Numbered from the stretch's first letter, positions 16,341 through 26,711 are shown. The stretch: DNA of 64,000 nt from Holophaga sp. (GCA_016715205.1 JADKBC010000048.1:186001-250000), one strand, 5' to 3'. Notes: generated by a model from the letters alone, not told the origin. Numbers and translations are program-made.

Positions 16341-16358
16341 GCAGGCGTGATAGCCTGC
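16341..16358. terminator. Small hairpin after bioB
   Basis: GCAGGC and GCCTGC form a six-base-pair stem around GTGATA between the bioB stop and the next ATG. There is no T-tract, so it may be an attenuating or processing hairpin rather than a full terminator. Confidence 0.3.
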
Positions 16359-16362
16359 CTTA

Positions 16363-17823
16363 ATGAACCTCCGATCACTTTTCATCCCGTTTCTGGCTGG
16401 CTTGGCGTTGACGGCCCAGGAACCCTTTGCCCTGGAAGCCCGCCAATCCTTCCAGACCATCGCCCTGCCCTTTCCCGGCGAGCGCATGGGCCTGTATGGC
16501 CTGGAACTGATGCACGAGGGACCCACAGGTTTGGCCGCGGGCCTGGGCGGCTATGGGGCGATTACCGGCGTGCGCGGCGGGTTCATCACCCTGGGTGTGG
16601 CCGGTGCCTGGCGGCCCAAACTGACCGAGCGACTGAGCCTGGACCTGGGCCTCTTCAGTGGCGGCGGCGGCGCAGGCCGGGCTGCGGTGGGCGGTGGATG
16701 GATGCTGGAAGGTCACGGCGGGGTGGATTTGCGCCTGGATTGGGCCCGACTGGGCTTGGCCTATCAGCGCATCCGTTTCCCCAATGGCGATATTGATAGC
16801 CGTCAGTGGCGGTTTTCCCTCGCCTTGCCCTTTTCGGCGCCCCGCCTGGACCCTGGCCCGTCCCTACCTGCCATGCCCTGGCGAGAAGTGGATCTGGCCA
16901 CCACCCTGCTCCATTTCGCCCCGAATTCCGGCGTGACCTACCTGGATGGTACCCCCCATTCCACAGGGGTAGGCTTGGTCGGGTTTTCCGCCAAAGGTAC
17001 ATTGCGTGGCCCATGGTTCCTCAGCCTTGATCTGGCGGCAGCCCACAGCGGCGGCGCGGACGGCTACATGGAAGGATTGCTGGGCTTTGGCGCCCAGGCC
17101 AGGCTCGGCGGGTGGCGCGTGCACGGACGGGTGGCCGGTGGCCCGGCCGGGGGTGGTCGCTTGGATGTGGGCGGCGGCATGGCGTGGAAATTGGCTGGGG
17201 GCCTCGAGCGTGATCTCGCCGCTGGCGTCTACCTAGGCCTGGAAATGGGCAGCATCCACACGCCCGGCGCCAGTTTTCGAGCGAGCCTCACCCAATTAAG
17301 TCTCGGGCGGCGCTTCCGATTGGCAGATTCCAAAGGCGTCGCTCCTGAACCCGGTTGGTCTCTGGAAAGCCTCGCCCTGCGCATCCGGGCGGGAGCGTCA
17401 GAACTTTCACGCCCGCGGCGGGGGACCGGGCAGGACGGAATGCCTGTGCGCAGCCAGACCATGGCCCTGGATCTTGCCCTTTCGGAACATTGGTATGTGA
17501 CCGGTCAAGCCGCTTTTGCCACCAGCGGCCGCGCAGGCGGCTGGGGCACGGGTCTGGTGGGCCTGGGCGTGGAAAGCCATCCCTTTGTCTATGGAACCCG
17601 CGCACTGGGCGAATTCCTGGTGGGCGCGGGCGGTGGTGGCGGGTTGGATAGCCGGGGTGGGGCGGTGATCCAAGCGGTGGTGGGCCTCGCCCAACCCTTG
17701 AGCCAAGCCTGGGAACTGCAGGTCCGAGGAGGCCAGCTCAAGAGCCTGCGCGGTGGCCTCAGTAGCCCCTTGCTTGAAATCGCCGTGAGCTGGCGCATGG
17801 GCTTTGCGTGTGTCGAACCTTAA
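16363..17823 (+). CDS. Secreted Gly-rich protein, probable outer-membrane barrel
   Basis: Protein of 486 residues with a clear signal peptide (LFIPFLAGLALTAQ). The rest is rich in Gly and in alternating hydrophobic and polar residues, for example GGFITLGVAGAWRPKL and LSLDLGLFSGGGGAG, a pattern of antiparallel outer-membrane strands. No enzyme motif is visible. It converges on the ABC exporter operon (the stop codons abut) but is on the other strand, so shared function is not implied. The protein ends in VEP rather than an aromatic residue, so barrel insertion by a classical C-terminal signal is uncertain. I do not recognise a specific family. Confidence 0.6.
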   Translation: MNLRSLFIPFLAGLALTAQEPFALEARQSFQTIALPFPGERMGLYGLELMHEGPTGLAAGLGGYGAITGVRGGFITLGVAGAWRPKLTERLSLDLGLFSGGGGAGRAAVGGGWMLEGHGGVDLRLDWARLGLAYQRIRFPNGDIDSRQWRFSLALPFSAPRLDPGPSLPAMPWREVDLATTLLHFAPNSGVTYLDGTPHSTGVGLVGFSAKGTLRGPWFLSLDLAAAHSGGADGYMEGLLGFGAQARLGGWRVHGRVAGGPAGGGRLDVGGGMAWKLAGGLERDLAAGVYLGLEMGSIHTPGASFRASLTQLSLGRRFRLADSKGVAPEPGWSLESLALRIRAGASELSRPRRGTGQDGMPVRSQTMALDLALSEHWYVTGQAAFATSGRAGGWGTGLVGLGVESHPFVYGTRALGEFLVGAGGGGGLDSRGGAVIQAVVGLAQPLSQAWELQVRGGQLKSLRGGLSSPLLEIAVSWRMGFACVEP

Positions 17824-19146
17824 TTACCGCATGGCCTCCATGGGCGAAAGCCGCATGGCCCGGAAGGCCGGATAAAGGCCAAACACCAAGGCTAATCCCA
17901 ACGCCACGATCCAGGCCGTAATCAAGCCGAACGTGTTCACCACAAGGCCCCAGGGGAAACTGGAAGAAAGCACTTTGCACAGGAATGAACCTGCCACGGT
18001 GCCCGCCAAGGCGCCCAAGGCTGCGAGCACTAAGGCTTCCAGCAGGAACTGCACAAAGATCTGCTGATCTGTGGCACCCATGGCCTTACGCAGCCCGATC
18101 TCATAGCGCCGATCGGAAAAGGAAATGAGCATCACGCTGAGAACGCCTACACCTCCGACCAGCAGCACCGTGGCCGCCAAGCTTTGCAGCACCACCTTCC
18201 AGCCCCAGATCTGATCCTCGAACTGCTGATAGGCCCGCACCAATTCCGCCGCAAGGTCCGTGGTTTCCACATCATCGATGCCGTGATGGGCCTGTCTGGA
18301 GCGGGCCAACAGCGCCGAGGTCACTTCGTTCAAATCCTTTTTGTGGGCCATTTTTACGTAGAGACGATCGAGAGCGTGCTTGGGATCCATGCGGTCCATG
18401 TAGGCTTCGATGGGCATCAACAAGCCGTTGGCGTCGAGCCAGGTGTCATCGCTCATGATTTGGAGCGGCGCCAGTACTCCGATCACCTGAAAACTCTGAC
18501 CGTCCACGCTTACATTGCGCCCCACCGGGTCAGTGCCGTTGAAGAGCTTGGCAGCCAGGCTGCCCCCCAGCACCACCACCGCACTGCGCCGTCGGGCATC
18601 ATCATCCGTAAGGCCACGGCCACTGGCGATGGGGCGATTCTGCCAAGGGAAATATTCAGGGGTCACACCCGTGGCAAAGGTTCGTTCCAGCCCGGTGCCG
18701 ATGCGGATGCTGGCGCTCTTGGTGGCCCTGGGTAAAAAGGCTTTCACCAGAGGATGGGGCGCGGCAAGGCGGGAAAGATCTTCGTACCGAAGCCCGGGGC
18801 TCATGGCAAAACGCTTTTGCTCTTCGGTGGTCTCCGGGGCTTTCTGGCTGAGCTGAATCGTGCCGTCAAAGGAAAGTCCCTTGAAGCCCATGGAGACCTT
18901 GTCCACCACACCATCCATGACGCTGGTCATCACCACCAGGGCAAATACGCCCAAGGTCAAGAGCGTCAAGGTCAGCAGGGAACGCAATTTGTGGGACCAC
19001 AGTTCCCGCAGGCCACTGATGATCACTTCCCATAAAAGCCCCGCCCAGGCGAAGGATGAAATGGTTGCAATGCGTTTGTTGGTGCGGAGTTCAGGAGGAA
19101 CCACCTGGAACGCATCACGCGAAAGGGAAGCCGCGCTGTCACTCAT
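17824..19146 (-). CDS. ABC transporter permease, MacB/FtsX type (second permease)
   Basis: MacB-type permease of about 440 residues. An N-terminal transmembrane helix (LLTLTLLTLGVFALVVMTSV) is followed by a large periplasmic domain and three C-terminal helices, including ATVLLVGGVGVLSVMLISF and the FtsX-family segment EIGLRKAMGATDQQIFVQFL. It ends with AMRLSPMEAMR, the usual MacB tail. The ATG at 19146 overlaps the end of the preceding permease gene by eight bases; the longer upstream frame lies inside that gene and was rejected. It is the last gene of an adaptor-ATPase-permease-permease operon, probably forming a heteromeric MacB-like complex that exports or senses a periplasmic substrate. 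Confidence 0.9.
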   Translation of the reverse strand: MSDSAASLSRDAFQVVPPELRTNKRIATISSFAWAGLLWEVIISGLRELWSHKLRSLLTLTLLTLGVFALVVMTSVMDGVVDKVSMGFKGLSFDGTIQLSQKAPETTEEQKRFAMSPGLRYEDLSRLAAPHPLVKAFLPRATKSASIRIGTGLERTFATGVTPEYFPWQNRPIASGRGLTDDDARRRSAVVVLGGSLAAKLFNGTDPVGRNVSVDGQSFQVIGVLAPLQIMSDDTWLDANGLLMPIEAYMDRMDPKHALDRLYVKMAHKKDLNEVTSALLARSRQAHHGIDDVETTDLAAELVRAYQQFEDQIWGWKVVLQSLAATVLLVGGVGVLSVMLISFSDRRYEIGLRKAMGATDQQIFVQFLLEALVLAALGALAGTVAGSFLCKVLSSSFPWGLVVNTFGLITAWIVALGLALVFGLYPAFRAMRLSPMEAMR

Positions 19147-20392
19147 AATGCAAAGCCTCCATCGGAGACAACTTCGAGGCCTTTCGCGCGGGATAGAGGG
19201 CGAACAGGAATCCGAACACCGTGGCCATGACATAGGCCCAGGCAAAACTGGCGAAGCTCATGGCCAAGGGCACGCCCAGGATGCGGGTGATCCCCCAGGA
19301 GAACGCAACCCCAAGACCCAGACCCACGAAGCCGCCCAAGGCGGTCAGCAGCAAAGCCTCAGTCATGAAGCCCTTGAAGATCTCCGCACCGGGTGCACCG
19401 ATGGCCATCTTGATGCCCACTTCCCGCACCCGTTCCTTCAGGCCCGCCAACTGGATATTCACGTTGACCAAGCCGCCTCCCAACAAGGCCAGCACGCCGC
19501 TCAACATGAAGATCATATTGTAGGCCTCGCCGTTGTTATCCCGTTTGCGGATGCGTGCCTGCACATCGTCCAAACGGAAATCATCTTCCAGCCGGTGATT
19601 GGGCTTGATGATGCTGCGCAGGGCCTGGGTGAAGGCTGGCATGGCGTCAATTTTTGGCAAACGATAGGTGATCCGATCCAAGCGCCCGTGAACATCGCCC
19701 TGGATGCGCCGCTGTACCAAACTGGAGGGCACTGCGATCACGCGGTTCTGACGTCGGAACATGTTGTGCCGACCCTCCGTTTTGCTGAACTTGAAAAAGC
19801 GTTCCCGCAGCACGCCCACCACCTGGACGGGGGTGTCCCCCACGCGGATCGTGGCGCCCAGGGCATTGCCCGAGGGAAAGAAGGTCTCCACGGCCTCGCT
19901 CCCGAGCATGACCACCGGTGCGGCCGTGTCGAGATCTTGGGTGGATAGCCCCCGCCCCTGGGCAACTTCGTAGCCCTCCATGGCGAGGAAATCACCGCCA
20001 ACCCCACTAACAGAACGTTCCTGATCCGCGAAGGCCGAGCGCACCCGGGCACGCATGCCCTTCACCATGGAGATCCCCTGGACTTCTTCCGCCTTCACAT
20101 GCTCGGTGTCATCGCGGTCTTCCTGGCGCAGGCCAAGGTTGGCAGCGCGCAGGGCGGTGGGTTTGCCTTCGGAAGCCACGGGATTGTTCTGCACGGTGAG
20201 CTTGTCCAGGCCGCCGAGCTTCACATACAGCTGCTCACTGCGCTGCCGCATGGAATCCGTGATGGAAAAGCCGCCCAGCACAGAGGCCACACCAAGCATG
20301 ACGCCGAGACTCTGCAGGGTGGCACGGCCAAGATTTTCGCGGATCTCGGTCCAGGCTTCGAAAACACGTTCGCGCAGAATGCCCCGACTCAT
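19139..20392 (-). CDS. ABC transporter permease, MacB/FtsX type (first permease)
   Basis: Permease of 417 residues with the MacB topology. A first transmembrane helix lies near residues 25-45 (ATLQSLGVMLGVASVLGGF), followed by a periplasmic MacB-PCD-like domain and three C-terminal helices. The family segment VREVGIKMAIGAPGAEIFKGFM lies before the last helices, and the protein ends with KASKLSPMEALHYE. Its ATG overlaps the ATPase stop by four bases (ATGA), indicating translational coupling. It lacks a fused ATPase, unlike E. coli MacB, and relies on the separate ATP-binding protein. Together with the next permease it probably forms an asymmetric transporter core. Substrate unknown. Confidence 0.9.
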   Translation of the reverse strand: MSRGILRERVFEAWTEIRENLGRATLQSLGVMLGVASVLGGFSITDSMRQRSEQLYVKLGGLDKLTVQNNPVASEGKPTALRAANLGLRQEDRDDTEHVKAEEVQGISMVKGMRARVRSAFADQERSVSGVGGDFLAMEGYEVAQGRGLSTQDLDTAAPVVMLGSEAVETFFPSGNALGATIRVGDTPVQVVGVLRERFFKFSKTEGRHNMFRRQNRVIAVPSSLVQRRIQGDVHGRLDRITYRLPKIDAMPAFTQALRSIIKPNHRLEDDFRLDDVQARIRKRDNNGEAYNMIFMLSGVLALLGGGLVNVNIQLAGLKERVREVGIKMAIGAPGAEIFKGFMTEALLLTALGGFVGLGLGVAFSWGITRILGVPLAMSFASFAWAYVMATVFGFLFALYPARKASKLSPMEALHYE

Positions 20393-21075
20393 GGATTGGC
20401 CTCGTTGCGAGCGATGAGACCATCCGAAATTTCCACCCGACGGCGGGCCTGGGCCGCGATACCGAGATCATGTGTCACGAGGATCACGGTATTGCCAGCG
20501 GCATTGAGCTCGCCGAAGAGCTCCAGGATTTCCGCGCCGGTTTTGGAATCCAACGCGCCAGTGGGCTCGTCGGCCAGCAGCAGCGCAGGGCCCGCCGCCA
20601 GGGACCGCGCAATGGACACCCGCTGTTTCTGACCTCCGGATAGCTCACCCGGGAGCTTCATGGCCTTTTCGGGAATGCCCACCTGCTCCAGCAGATGCAG
20701 CGCGCGCTCCCGGCGTTCCTTGCGACCGATGCCACCGTAAAGCAGCGGCAGTTCAATATTGCGCAGTACCGAGGCCTTGGGCAGCAAGTTGTAGGCCTGG
20801 AAGATGAACCCGATTTTGCGGTTGCGGATGACGGCCAATTCCCGGCCGGAAAGGCCCTGTACTTCTTCCCCATCCAAGGTGTAGGTGCCACCGGTGGGTC
20901 GATCCAGGCAGCCCAAAATGGCCATCAACGTGGATTTCCCGGAGCCACTGGGACCAATGAGTGCCACGAATTCTCCGGGTTCCACATCGAGGTCGATGCC
21001 CCGCAACGCGTGCACGGCGGTGCCGTTGCTGCCGAAGGTCTTGGTGATGCCGCGGGTTTGAATGACGGGATGCAT
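20389..21075 (-). CDS. ABC transporter ATP-binding protein, MacB/LolD type
   Basis: ATPase of 228 residues energising the two neighbouring permeases. Walker A is GPSGSGKST near residue 40, the Q-loop region is IGFIFQAYNLLPKASV, the signature is LSGGQKQRVSIARSL, Walker B is ALLLADEPTGALD, and the switch His is in LVTHDLGIA. These are the MacB/LolD subgroup features, including the NLLP segment after the Q-loop. AGGAG precedes the ATG. It lies 65 bases after the adaptor gene and overlaps the following permease gene, placing it in the middle of the operon. Confidence 0.95.
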   Translation of the reverse strand: MHPVIQTRGITKTFGSNGTAVHALRGIDLDVEPGEFVALIGPSGSGKSTLMAILGCLDRPTGGTYTLDGEEVQGLSGRELAVIRNRKIGFIFQAYNLLPKASVLRNIELPLLYGGIGRKERRERALHLLEQVGIPEKAMKLPGELSGGQKQRVSIARSLAAGPALLLADEPTGALDSKTGAEILELFGELNAAGNTVILVTHDLGIAAQARRRVEISDGLIARNEANP

Positions 21076-21140
21076 GGAACTCTCCTGGGATGGGGACGCG
21101 GGTCGCGGTTCAAGGCCTGGGCAACCAAGCCTCCGCGCTT

Positions 21141-22355
21141 CTACATGTCCTCGTCCTTTTCGACCTTCTTGCGGGTGGGATCTTCGAGGCAGACCTGATC
21201 GCCTTCGCCGAGCCCCGACAGCACTTCCACTCGCTCCAGGGTCGCCAGACCAGCCTTGACCGTGACGGGCTCGAAGAACTCCTTCCAGTGCTCGGAAAGC
21301 CAGGTGAATTTGCCCCGACCGCCCAGGGCTTCCTTCGCCTGCTTGAAACCTTCTGGCTTGAGATCCTTCTTCAGCCGATACACCACGGTTTGGCCATCTT
21401 TCCGATGCAAGGCTTCCAGGGGAATGGACAGGGCCTTGGCCCTGCGTTCGCCCAGGATTTCCACATTGGCGCTCATGCCGGTACGGAAAGCTTCCGTGAG
21501 CTCATCCAGCGCCACTTCAACCTCAAAGACCTTAATCTTGTCGGCCAACTTGGCGGCAGGAGCCACAAAGCGCACCTTGCCGGTGAAGGTCCGCTGAGGA
21601 TAGGCATCCAGGTTCACGCGAACGGCCTGACCTACCTGCACCTTGGCGATATCCACTTCATTCAAATTCACCCGGATGATCAGGCTCTTCAGATCGGCCA
21701 CGGTGAATACCACGGTGCCCGCGCTGAAGCTTGAAACACCGCTAGTGATGGTGTCGCCCAGTTCCACGCCCTTCTTGATTACCACACCATTCATGGGCGC
21801 GGTGACGCGGGCACGCTGGCTGGTGGCGTTGCCGCTGATGGGAATGCCCCGGTCTTCCACGATCTGGTAGCGCGTTTCGGCGGACTTGAAGGATTCTTCC
21901 GCCAGATCCCGCGAGGTTTTAGCCCCACGGTAGGCCTGTTCGGAAATCAGGCCCTCCTTGAAGAGCGAAGCCTGTTGCGCGAAATCCCGTTCCGCGTTTT
22001 TGAAACTGACCCGGGCCTGAGAGAGGCTGCCCTTCACATCGGACAGGGTCTGGGCCTGGTTTACGTCTGGCTCTACTTCGGCCAGCACCTCACCGGCCTT
22101 CACCACGGCGCCTTCTCTTACCTTCAGGCCCACCACTTTGCCACTGACGGTGCTTTTGACATCGACCTTGGTGACCGGATCCACGGCGCCCACCTCGCGC
22201 ACGCTGATCTGCAGGTCCTCCTGCTGCACCTTGCCGAGGCGGAAGGGGGTTTCGGGTTCACCGCCCTTGCTGGATTTGCCGCCCTTGCTGGCCGCCACCA
22301 GCGCCGCCACCAACAGAATGCTGGAGGCACCCAGGATCCACCATCGTTTCTTCAT
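21141..22355 (-). CDS. Periplasmic adaptor (membrane fusion) protein, MacA-like
   Basis: Membrane-fusion protein of 404 residues that would link the ABC transporter to an outer-membrane channel. It has an N-terminal membrane anchor (WWILGASSILLVAALVAAS) and a split lipoyl/barrel-sandwich domain with VKSTVSGKVVGLKVREGAVVKAG and later RVTAPMNGVVIKKG. Between these is an alpha-helical hairpin around residues 105-165, and beta-barrel segments with LIIRVNLNEVDIAKVQVGQ follow. This order is standard for MacA/HlyD-type adaptors. It is the first gene of the operon, with CAGGAG upstream of the ATG. No TolC-like outer-membrane gene lies in the operon, so the exit channel must be encoded elsewhere or be absent. 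Confidence 0.92.
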   Translation of the reverse strand: MKKRWWILGASSILLVAALVAASKGGKSSKGGEPETPFRLGKVQQEDLQISVREVGAVDPVTKVDVKSTVSGKVVGLKVREGAVVKAGEVLAEVEPDVNQAQTLSDVKGSLSQARVSFKNAERDFAQQASLFKEGLISEQAYRGAKTSRDLAEESFKSAETRYQIVEDRGIPISGNATSQRARVTAPMNGVVIKKGVELGDTITSGVSSFSAGTVVFTVADLKSLIIRVNLNEVDIAKVQVGQAVRVNLDAYPQRTFTGKVRFVAPAAKLADKIKVFEVEVALDELTEAFRTGMSANVEILGERRAKALSIPLEALHRKDGQTVVYRLKKDLKPEGFKQAKEALGGRGKFTWLSEHWKEFFEPVTVKAGLATLERVEVLSGLGEGDQVCLEDPTRKKVEKDEDM

Positions 22356-22440
22356 GGAAACTCCTGCTTAGAAAGAATTCGAGCCCGTCGATGAAAAGCC
22401 TTACGGGGGGAAGCATGGCGCCGTTTAGAGGGGGTTGCCC

Positions 22441-22482
22441 CCACCATTCGGTCATTTCGGCACTGGGACCGGTGAATGGTGG
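22441..22482. other. Hairpin in the adaptor/valS divergent region
   Basis: CCACCATTC and GAATGGTGG pair perfectly over nine bases; inside the loop GGTC and GACC can pair as well. It lies in the 320-base divergent region between the exporter operon and valS. No poly-T follows. The rest of this region is C-rich and otherwise holds only presumed promoters. Confidence 0.4.
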
Positions 22483-22676
22483 TTACTTACCGGCGAGGCC
22501 AGAAAGAAGCACTGATCACCACCAAACCGCCGCGGCCCGCCCGCCCCGGCCCCCCCCTGTTTTTCTCTTTCTTCCACCCACCATGGAACCAGCTCCGTTC
22601 GCCCGGTAGACTGGTGGATTGGATTCGGGCATTTCCTCGCCCGTAATGACCTGCTTTCTTTTTTCCAGGATTCCGC

Positions 22677-25296
22677 ATGCGCGATATGGATAAGGCCTTT
22701 GATTTCAGAGCCGCCCAAACCCGGTGGTACGAAAAATGGGAATCCTCCAAGATCTTCGAGGCCCAGCCCAAGAGTGAGAAACGGCCCTGGTCCATCGTGA
22801 TCCCGCCGCCCAATATCACTGGCAATCTGCACATGGGCCATGCGCTGGTCTTCACGCTGCACGATGTGCTCACCCGCTTCAAGCGGGCTCAGGGCTTCGA
22901 TGCCCTGTGGGTGCCGGGTGTGGACCACGCAGGCATCGCCACCCAGATGGTGGTTGAGCGCAAGCTGAAGGCCGAAAACCGGCAAGACTCGCCACGACCT
23001 CACCCGGGAGGAATTCCTGGAAAAGCTCTGGAGCTGGAAGGACCAGAATCAGGGCGATATCGAGAATCAGCTGCGCCGCATGGGTGCCAGCGTGGACTGG
23101 AGCAGGAAACGCTTCACCATGGACCCCGATCTCAACAAGGCCGTGCGCAAGGTTTTCGTGGAGGCCTACAAGGAAGGGCGCATCTACAAGGGCCCCCGCA
23201 TGATCCAGTGGGATCCTGCAAGCCAGACGGCCCTGTCGGACCTCGAAGTGAAATACGTGGAGAAGCAGGGCAAGCTCTGGCACCTGCGCTATCCCTTCGC
23301 CGATGGCAGTGGCTACCTGGTGGTGGCCACCACGCGGCCTGAAACCATGCTGGGCGATACCGGCGTGGCGGTCCATCCCGAGGATGAGCGTTACCAGCAT
23401 CTCCTGGGCAAAAGCATCAAGCTGCCCCTCACCAACCGCGAGATCCCCGTGGTGGCCGATGCATTCGTGGATCCCAAGTTCGGCACGGGCTGCGTAAAAC
23501 TCACCCCCGCCCATGATCCCAATGATCATGCTGCGGGCAAGCGCCTGGACCTGAAGAGCATCACGGTCATTGGCTTCGACGCCAAGATGACCCTGGCAGC
23601 CGGCGATAAATACGCGGGCATGGATCGCTTCGAATGCCGCAAGGCCGTTCTGGCGGATCTGGAAGAACTGGATCTCATCGAGAAGATTGAGGATTACACC
23701 CACCAGGTTTCGGTTTCGGACCGCAGCGGCGCTGTGCTGGAACCCCTGGTTTCCACCCAGTGGTTCATGGATGTGAAGGATGCCGCGCAATCCAGCCTGG
23801 AGGCCGTACGCACAGGCATGATCCGGTTCACACCCCAGCACTGGGAAAACGTGTGGGAGCACTGGCTCACCAACATCCAGGACTGGTGCATCAGCCGCCA
23901 GTTGGTATGGGGCCATCGCATTCCTGCCTTCACCTGCAACAATTGCGGCCACCTGGCGGTGGAAGTTGATCAGCCCGCCATGTGCCCCCACTGCGGAAGC
24001 ATCCAGTTCACCCAGGATCCCGACACACTGGACACCTGGTTCTCCTCCGCCCTCTGGCCCTTCAGCGTGTTCGGCTGGCCCGAAGAAACCGAAGACCTCA
24101 AACGCTATTACCCCACCGATGTGCTCATCACCGGCTACGACATCCTGTTCTTCTGGGTGGCGCGCATGGTGATGGCTGGGCTCACGCAAACGGAGGACGT
24201 TCCCTTCCGTCAGGTTTACTTCAACGCCCTGGTGCGCGATGCCCACGGGCAGAAAATGTCCAAGACCAAGGGCAATGTGGTGGATCCCATCCTCACCATG
24301 GAGGAGTTCGGCACCGACGCCCTGCGCTTCAGCCTCGCCATCATGGCGGCACCAGGCACGGATATCTCACTCTCGGATAGCCGCCTGGAAGACAGCCGCA
24401 ATTTCTGCAACAAACTCTGGAATGCCGCCCGCTTCGTGCAGATGAACCTCACGGATGATGTGACCCTGGCCATCACGCCGGAATTAGGCGAAGCCGAATA
24501 CTGGATGGCCCGCCGACTCCGCGAGGATCTGGCCCGCGTGACTGAAGCCATCGAAACCTTCCGCTTCCATGAGGCCGCTGAAATTCTCTACCACTTGGTT
24601 TGGGATGATTTCTGCGCCACCTACATCGAGTTGGCCAAGGTCACCCTGCAGAATGGCACCCAGGCCCAGAAGGCCGCCATCCTGCATTTCCTCGACATCC
24701 TGCTCCGCGCCCTGCATCCCTTTGTGCCCTTCCTTACCGAAGAAATCCACGAAGCCGTCATGCTCGGGCGCCTAACAGACGGTGAACCCGACTTGCTGGC
24801 CGCCCGCTCCTGGCCCACGGAAGCCGCCATTCTGACCAAGGACGGCGGCACGCCTGAGTTGGTGCCCCTGCTCCAGGAAGTGCTCAGCAACCTCCGCCGC
24901 CTGAAGAAGGACAACGGCATCGATGAAGCCAAACGGGTGCCCGCCTTCTGCACGGCAAAGATGCTGGAACCCTTCGCCGATGCACTGAAGGCCCTGGCCA
25001 AACTGGAAAGCCTCACCTTCACGGAAGGCGACCTGTCCGGTCCCACCCGGGCTGTGGCGGTAGTCACCGGCGGCACCGCCGCGCTGGAACTGGCGGGCGT
25101 CAAGGATCCCGCTGCAGAAAAAGCCAAGTTGGAAAAGGAGCGCGACAAGCTGACCAAGGAACTGGAAGGCCTACGCAGCCGCCTTTCCAACGAAAGCTTC
25201 CTCGCCAAAGCCCCCGCCGAAGCGGTGGAAACCCAGCGCGCCCAGGCCGCCGAGAAGGAAGCACGATTGGCGCAGGTGACGGCATTGTTGGGATAA
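22677..25296 (+). CDS. valS: Valine--tRNA ligase, interrupted by a one-base frameshift
   Basis: Class I aminoacyl-tRNA synthetase charging tRNA-Val, about 872 residues once the frame is repaired. The HIGH motif is in PPPNITGNLHMGHAL near residue 45. The editing domain and the zinc-like NNCGH...CPHCGS insertion follow. KMSK is in GQKMSKTKGNVVDP, then come the anticodon-binding domain and the C-terminal coiled coil (EKAKLEKERDKLTKELEGL). The first frame is correct to KLKAEN. One extra C at 22979/22980 then shifts it; removing that base gives NGKTRHDLTREEFLEKLWSW and joins the long downstream frame seamlessly. An essential gene is unlikely to be broken, so this is most likely a sequence error. 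ATG 22677 is preceded by CCAGGA; ATG 22686 is an alternative. Confidence 0.93.
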
Positions 25297-25455
25297 ACAG
25301 TGCCAAAAGACGGGCACTAATAAAGAGTCATGGTTTTTTTCAAAGGCAGTTGAAGGTTTTGAAAAAGATCTTCCCCCATGACGCTCCCGTGACGCTCGGG
25401 GTAACGCACTCGGGAATGCTGAAGCCACTTCCTCATTTCCAGCCTGGAGCGCCCC

Positions 25456-26619
25456 ATGTCCGAACGGAACCTTCGTTCCTCAGCTTGCCTTGGCTTTACA
25501 GCCCTTCTCCTGGCGTCGTTGGCTGCCTGTAAACGCCCTGAGTCCGCTCCGCTTCAGCCACGGGCCGAGTGGGAGCAGGCCGCCACCCAAGCCAGCGACA
25601 AGGGCGCACGCAGCCTCCAGGAAACCCGTCAGGCGGACTATCGTGAAGGTTTTCGCAATGGCGCCGCCATGGTTCGCGCCGCACTGGAAGTGGGGCAGCG
25701 GCCCTATCTGTTGCGGCTGGGCACCAGCCCCGCCACCGTGCGACCTCTGGGCGCGCTGCCGCCTGGTTTTGAAATCGAGGAAGCGCCCTTGGCCTCGGAA
25801 CTGGATCCTGAGACCGGGCTCGAAATTCGGTTCGTGCAGGGTGACCTGAGCATGGCCTTTTCTCGGGGGCAGATTGAAGGCTTTGCCTGGGCCCTGGAAC
25901 GGGATCGGGCCCGCTTGATCAAACCCCGCCTTCGCCCGGCCCTTCCTCGGAATTGGGAAACCTGGAATGAGACCGCGCCCAGCCAAAGACTTTCGGCGGA
26001 AGGCGGCACTGCCCTGATCCAGCGCATTCCGGGCGGCTTGCTCTGGCAGAGCCAGCAGCTGGGTTTCCCCATCCTGCGCCGCTGGCGAATGTGGTCCGAC
26101 CAGAACGCCATTCGTGCGGCAGCCCTGGGCCCCGATTGTCTGTGGGTGGAAACCGTCCGCGGGGAATTGGCAGCGGTGGATCTGGAAACCGGCGTGATCC
26201 GCGAAGTGCTGCCGACCTCGGCCCGGAGCACCCTGCCCACAGGCCAGGAACTCCGGCAGCAGGCCAAGCGCGAGGAGGCCGAACAGCACAGCTACCGCCA
26301 GGGCCTGTTAAAGCGGGCGGAAGCGGGCGATGGCAAGGCCATGCTGTCCCTAGCCCATAACTACCGGGCCAGCCTCCTTCCCCGCGATGCCGACTTGGCC
26401 CTGCATTGGTATCAAAAGGCCGCGGAGGCGGGCGAACCCGAAGCCATGCTCCAAGTGGCCATGCGCCATCTGGAGGAGGGTTCGCCCCTCCGCGACCTGA
26501 AAGCCGCCAGGGCCTTGATCGAAAAGGCCGCCAAGGCCGGCAACGCCGAAGCGCAAACCTACCTGGAATTGCTGGCCCGGTCGGAAGGACCGGAAACCGC
26601 ACCGCCCAAGCACCCTTGA
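25456..26619 (+). CDS. Sel1-repeat lipoprotein
   Basis: Lipoprotein of 387 residues. The signal peptide ends in a lipobox (LASLAAC), so Cys25 or nearby would be lipid-modified. The middle 250 residues have no motif I recognise. The C-terminal part has two or three Sel1/TPR-like repeats: GDGKAMLSLAHNY...ALHWYQKAAEAGEPEAMLQVAM and AARALIEKAAKAGNAEAQTYLEL. Sel1 repeats mediate protein-protein contacts, often in envelope signalling. The GGAG seven bases before the ATG supports the start. It stands alone after valS, separated by 159 bases in which I see no gene. Confidence 0.8.
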   Translation: MSERNLRSSACLGFTALLLASLAACKRPESAPLQPRAEWEQAATQASDKGARSLQETRQADYREGFRNGAAMVRAALEVGQRPYLLRLGTSPATVRPLGALPPGFEIEEAPLASELDPETGLEIRFVQGDLSMAFSRGQIEGFAWALERDRARLIKPRLRPALPRNWETWNETAPSQRLSAEGGTALIQRIPGGLLWQSQQLGFPILRRWRMWSDQNAIRAAALGPDCLWVETVRGELAAVDLETGVIREVLPTSARSTLPTGQELRQQAKREEAEQHSYRQGLLKRAEAGDGKAMLSLAHNYRASLLPRDADLALHWYQKAAEAGEPEAMLQVAMRHLEEGSPLRDLKAARALIEKAAKAGNAEAQTYLELLARSEGPETAPPKHP

Positions 26620-26711
26620 TTCCCCCTGAATTGTCAGCCAAAACACCTAAATGGCTTATTCCAACGGCAAATCATTGTGCTAGGCTTCCGGGCAAACCAC
26701 CCGGAGGTCCC

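Noticed and set aside
15150..16526. Minus-strand frame of 458 codons
   Set aside because: It is antisense to biotin synthase and low-complexity (His/Gly/Ala rich).
22879..24246. Minus-strand frame of 455 codons
   Set aside because: It is antisense to valS and shows no protein-family motifs.
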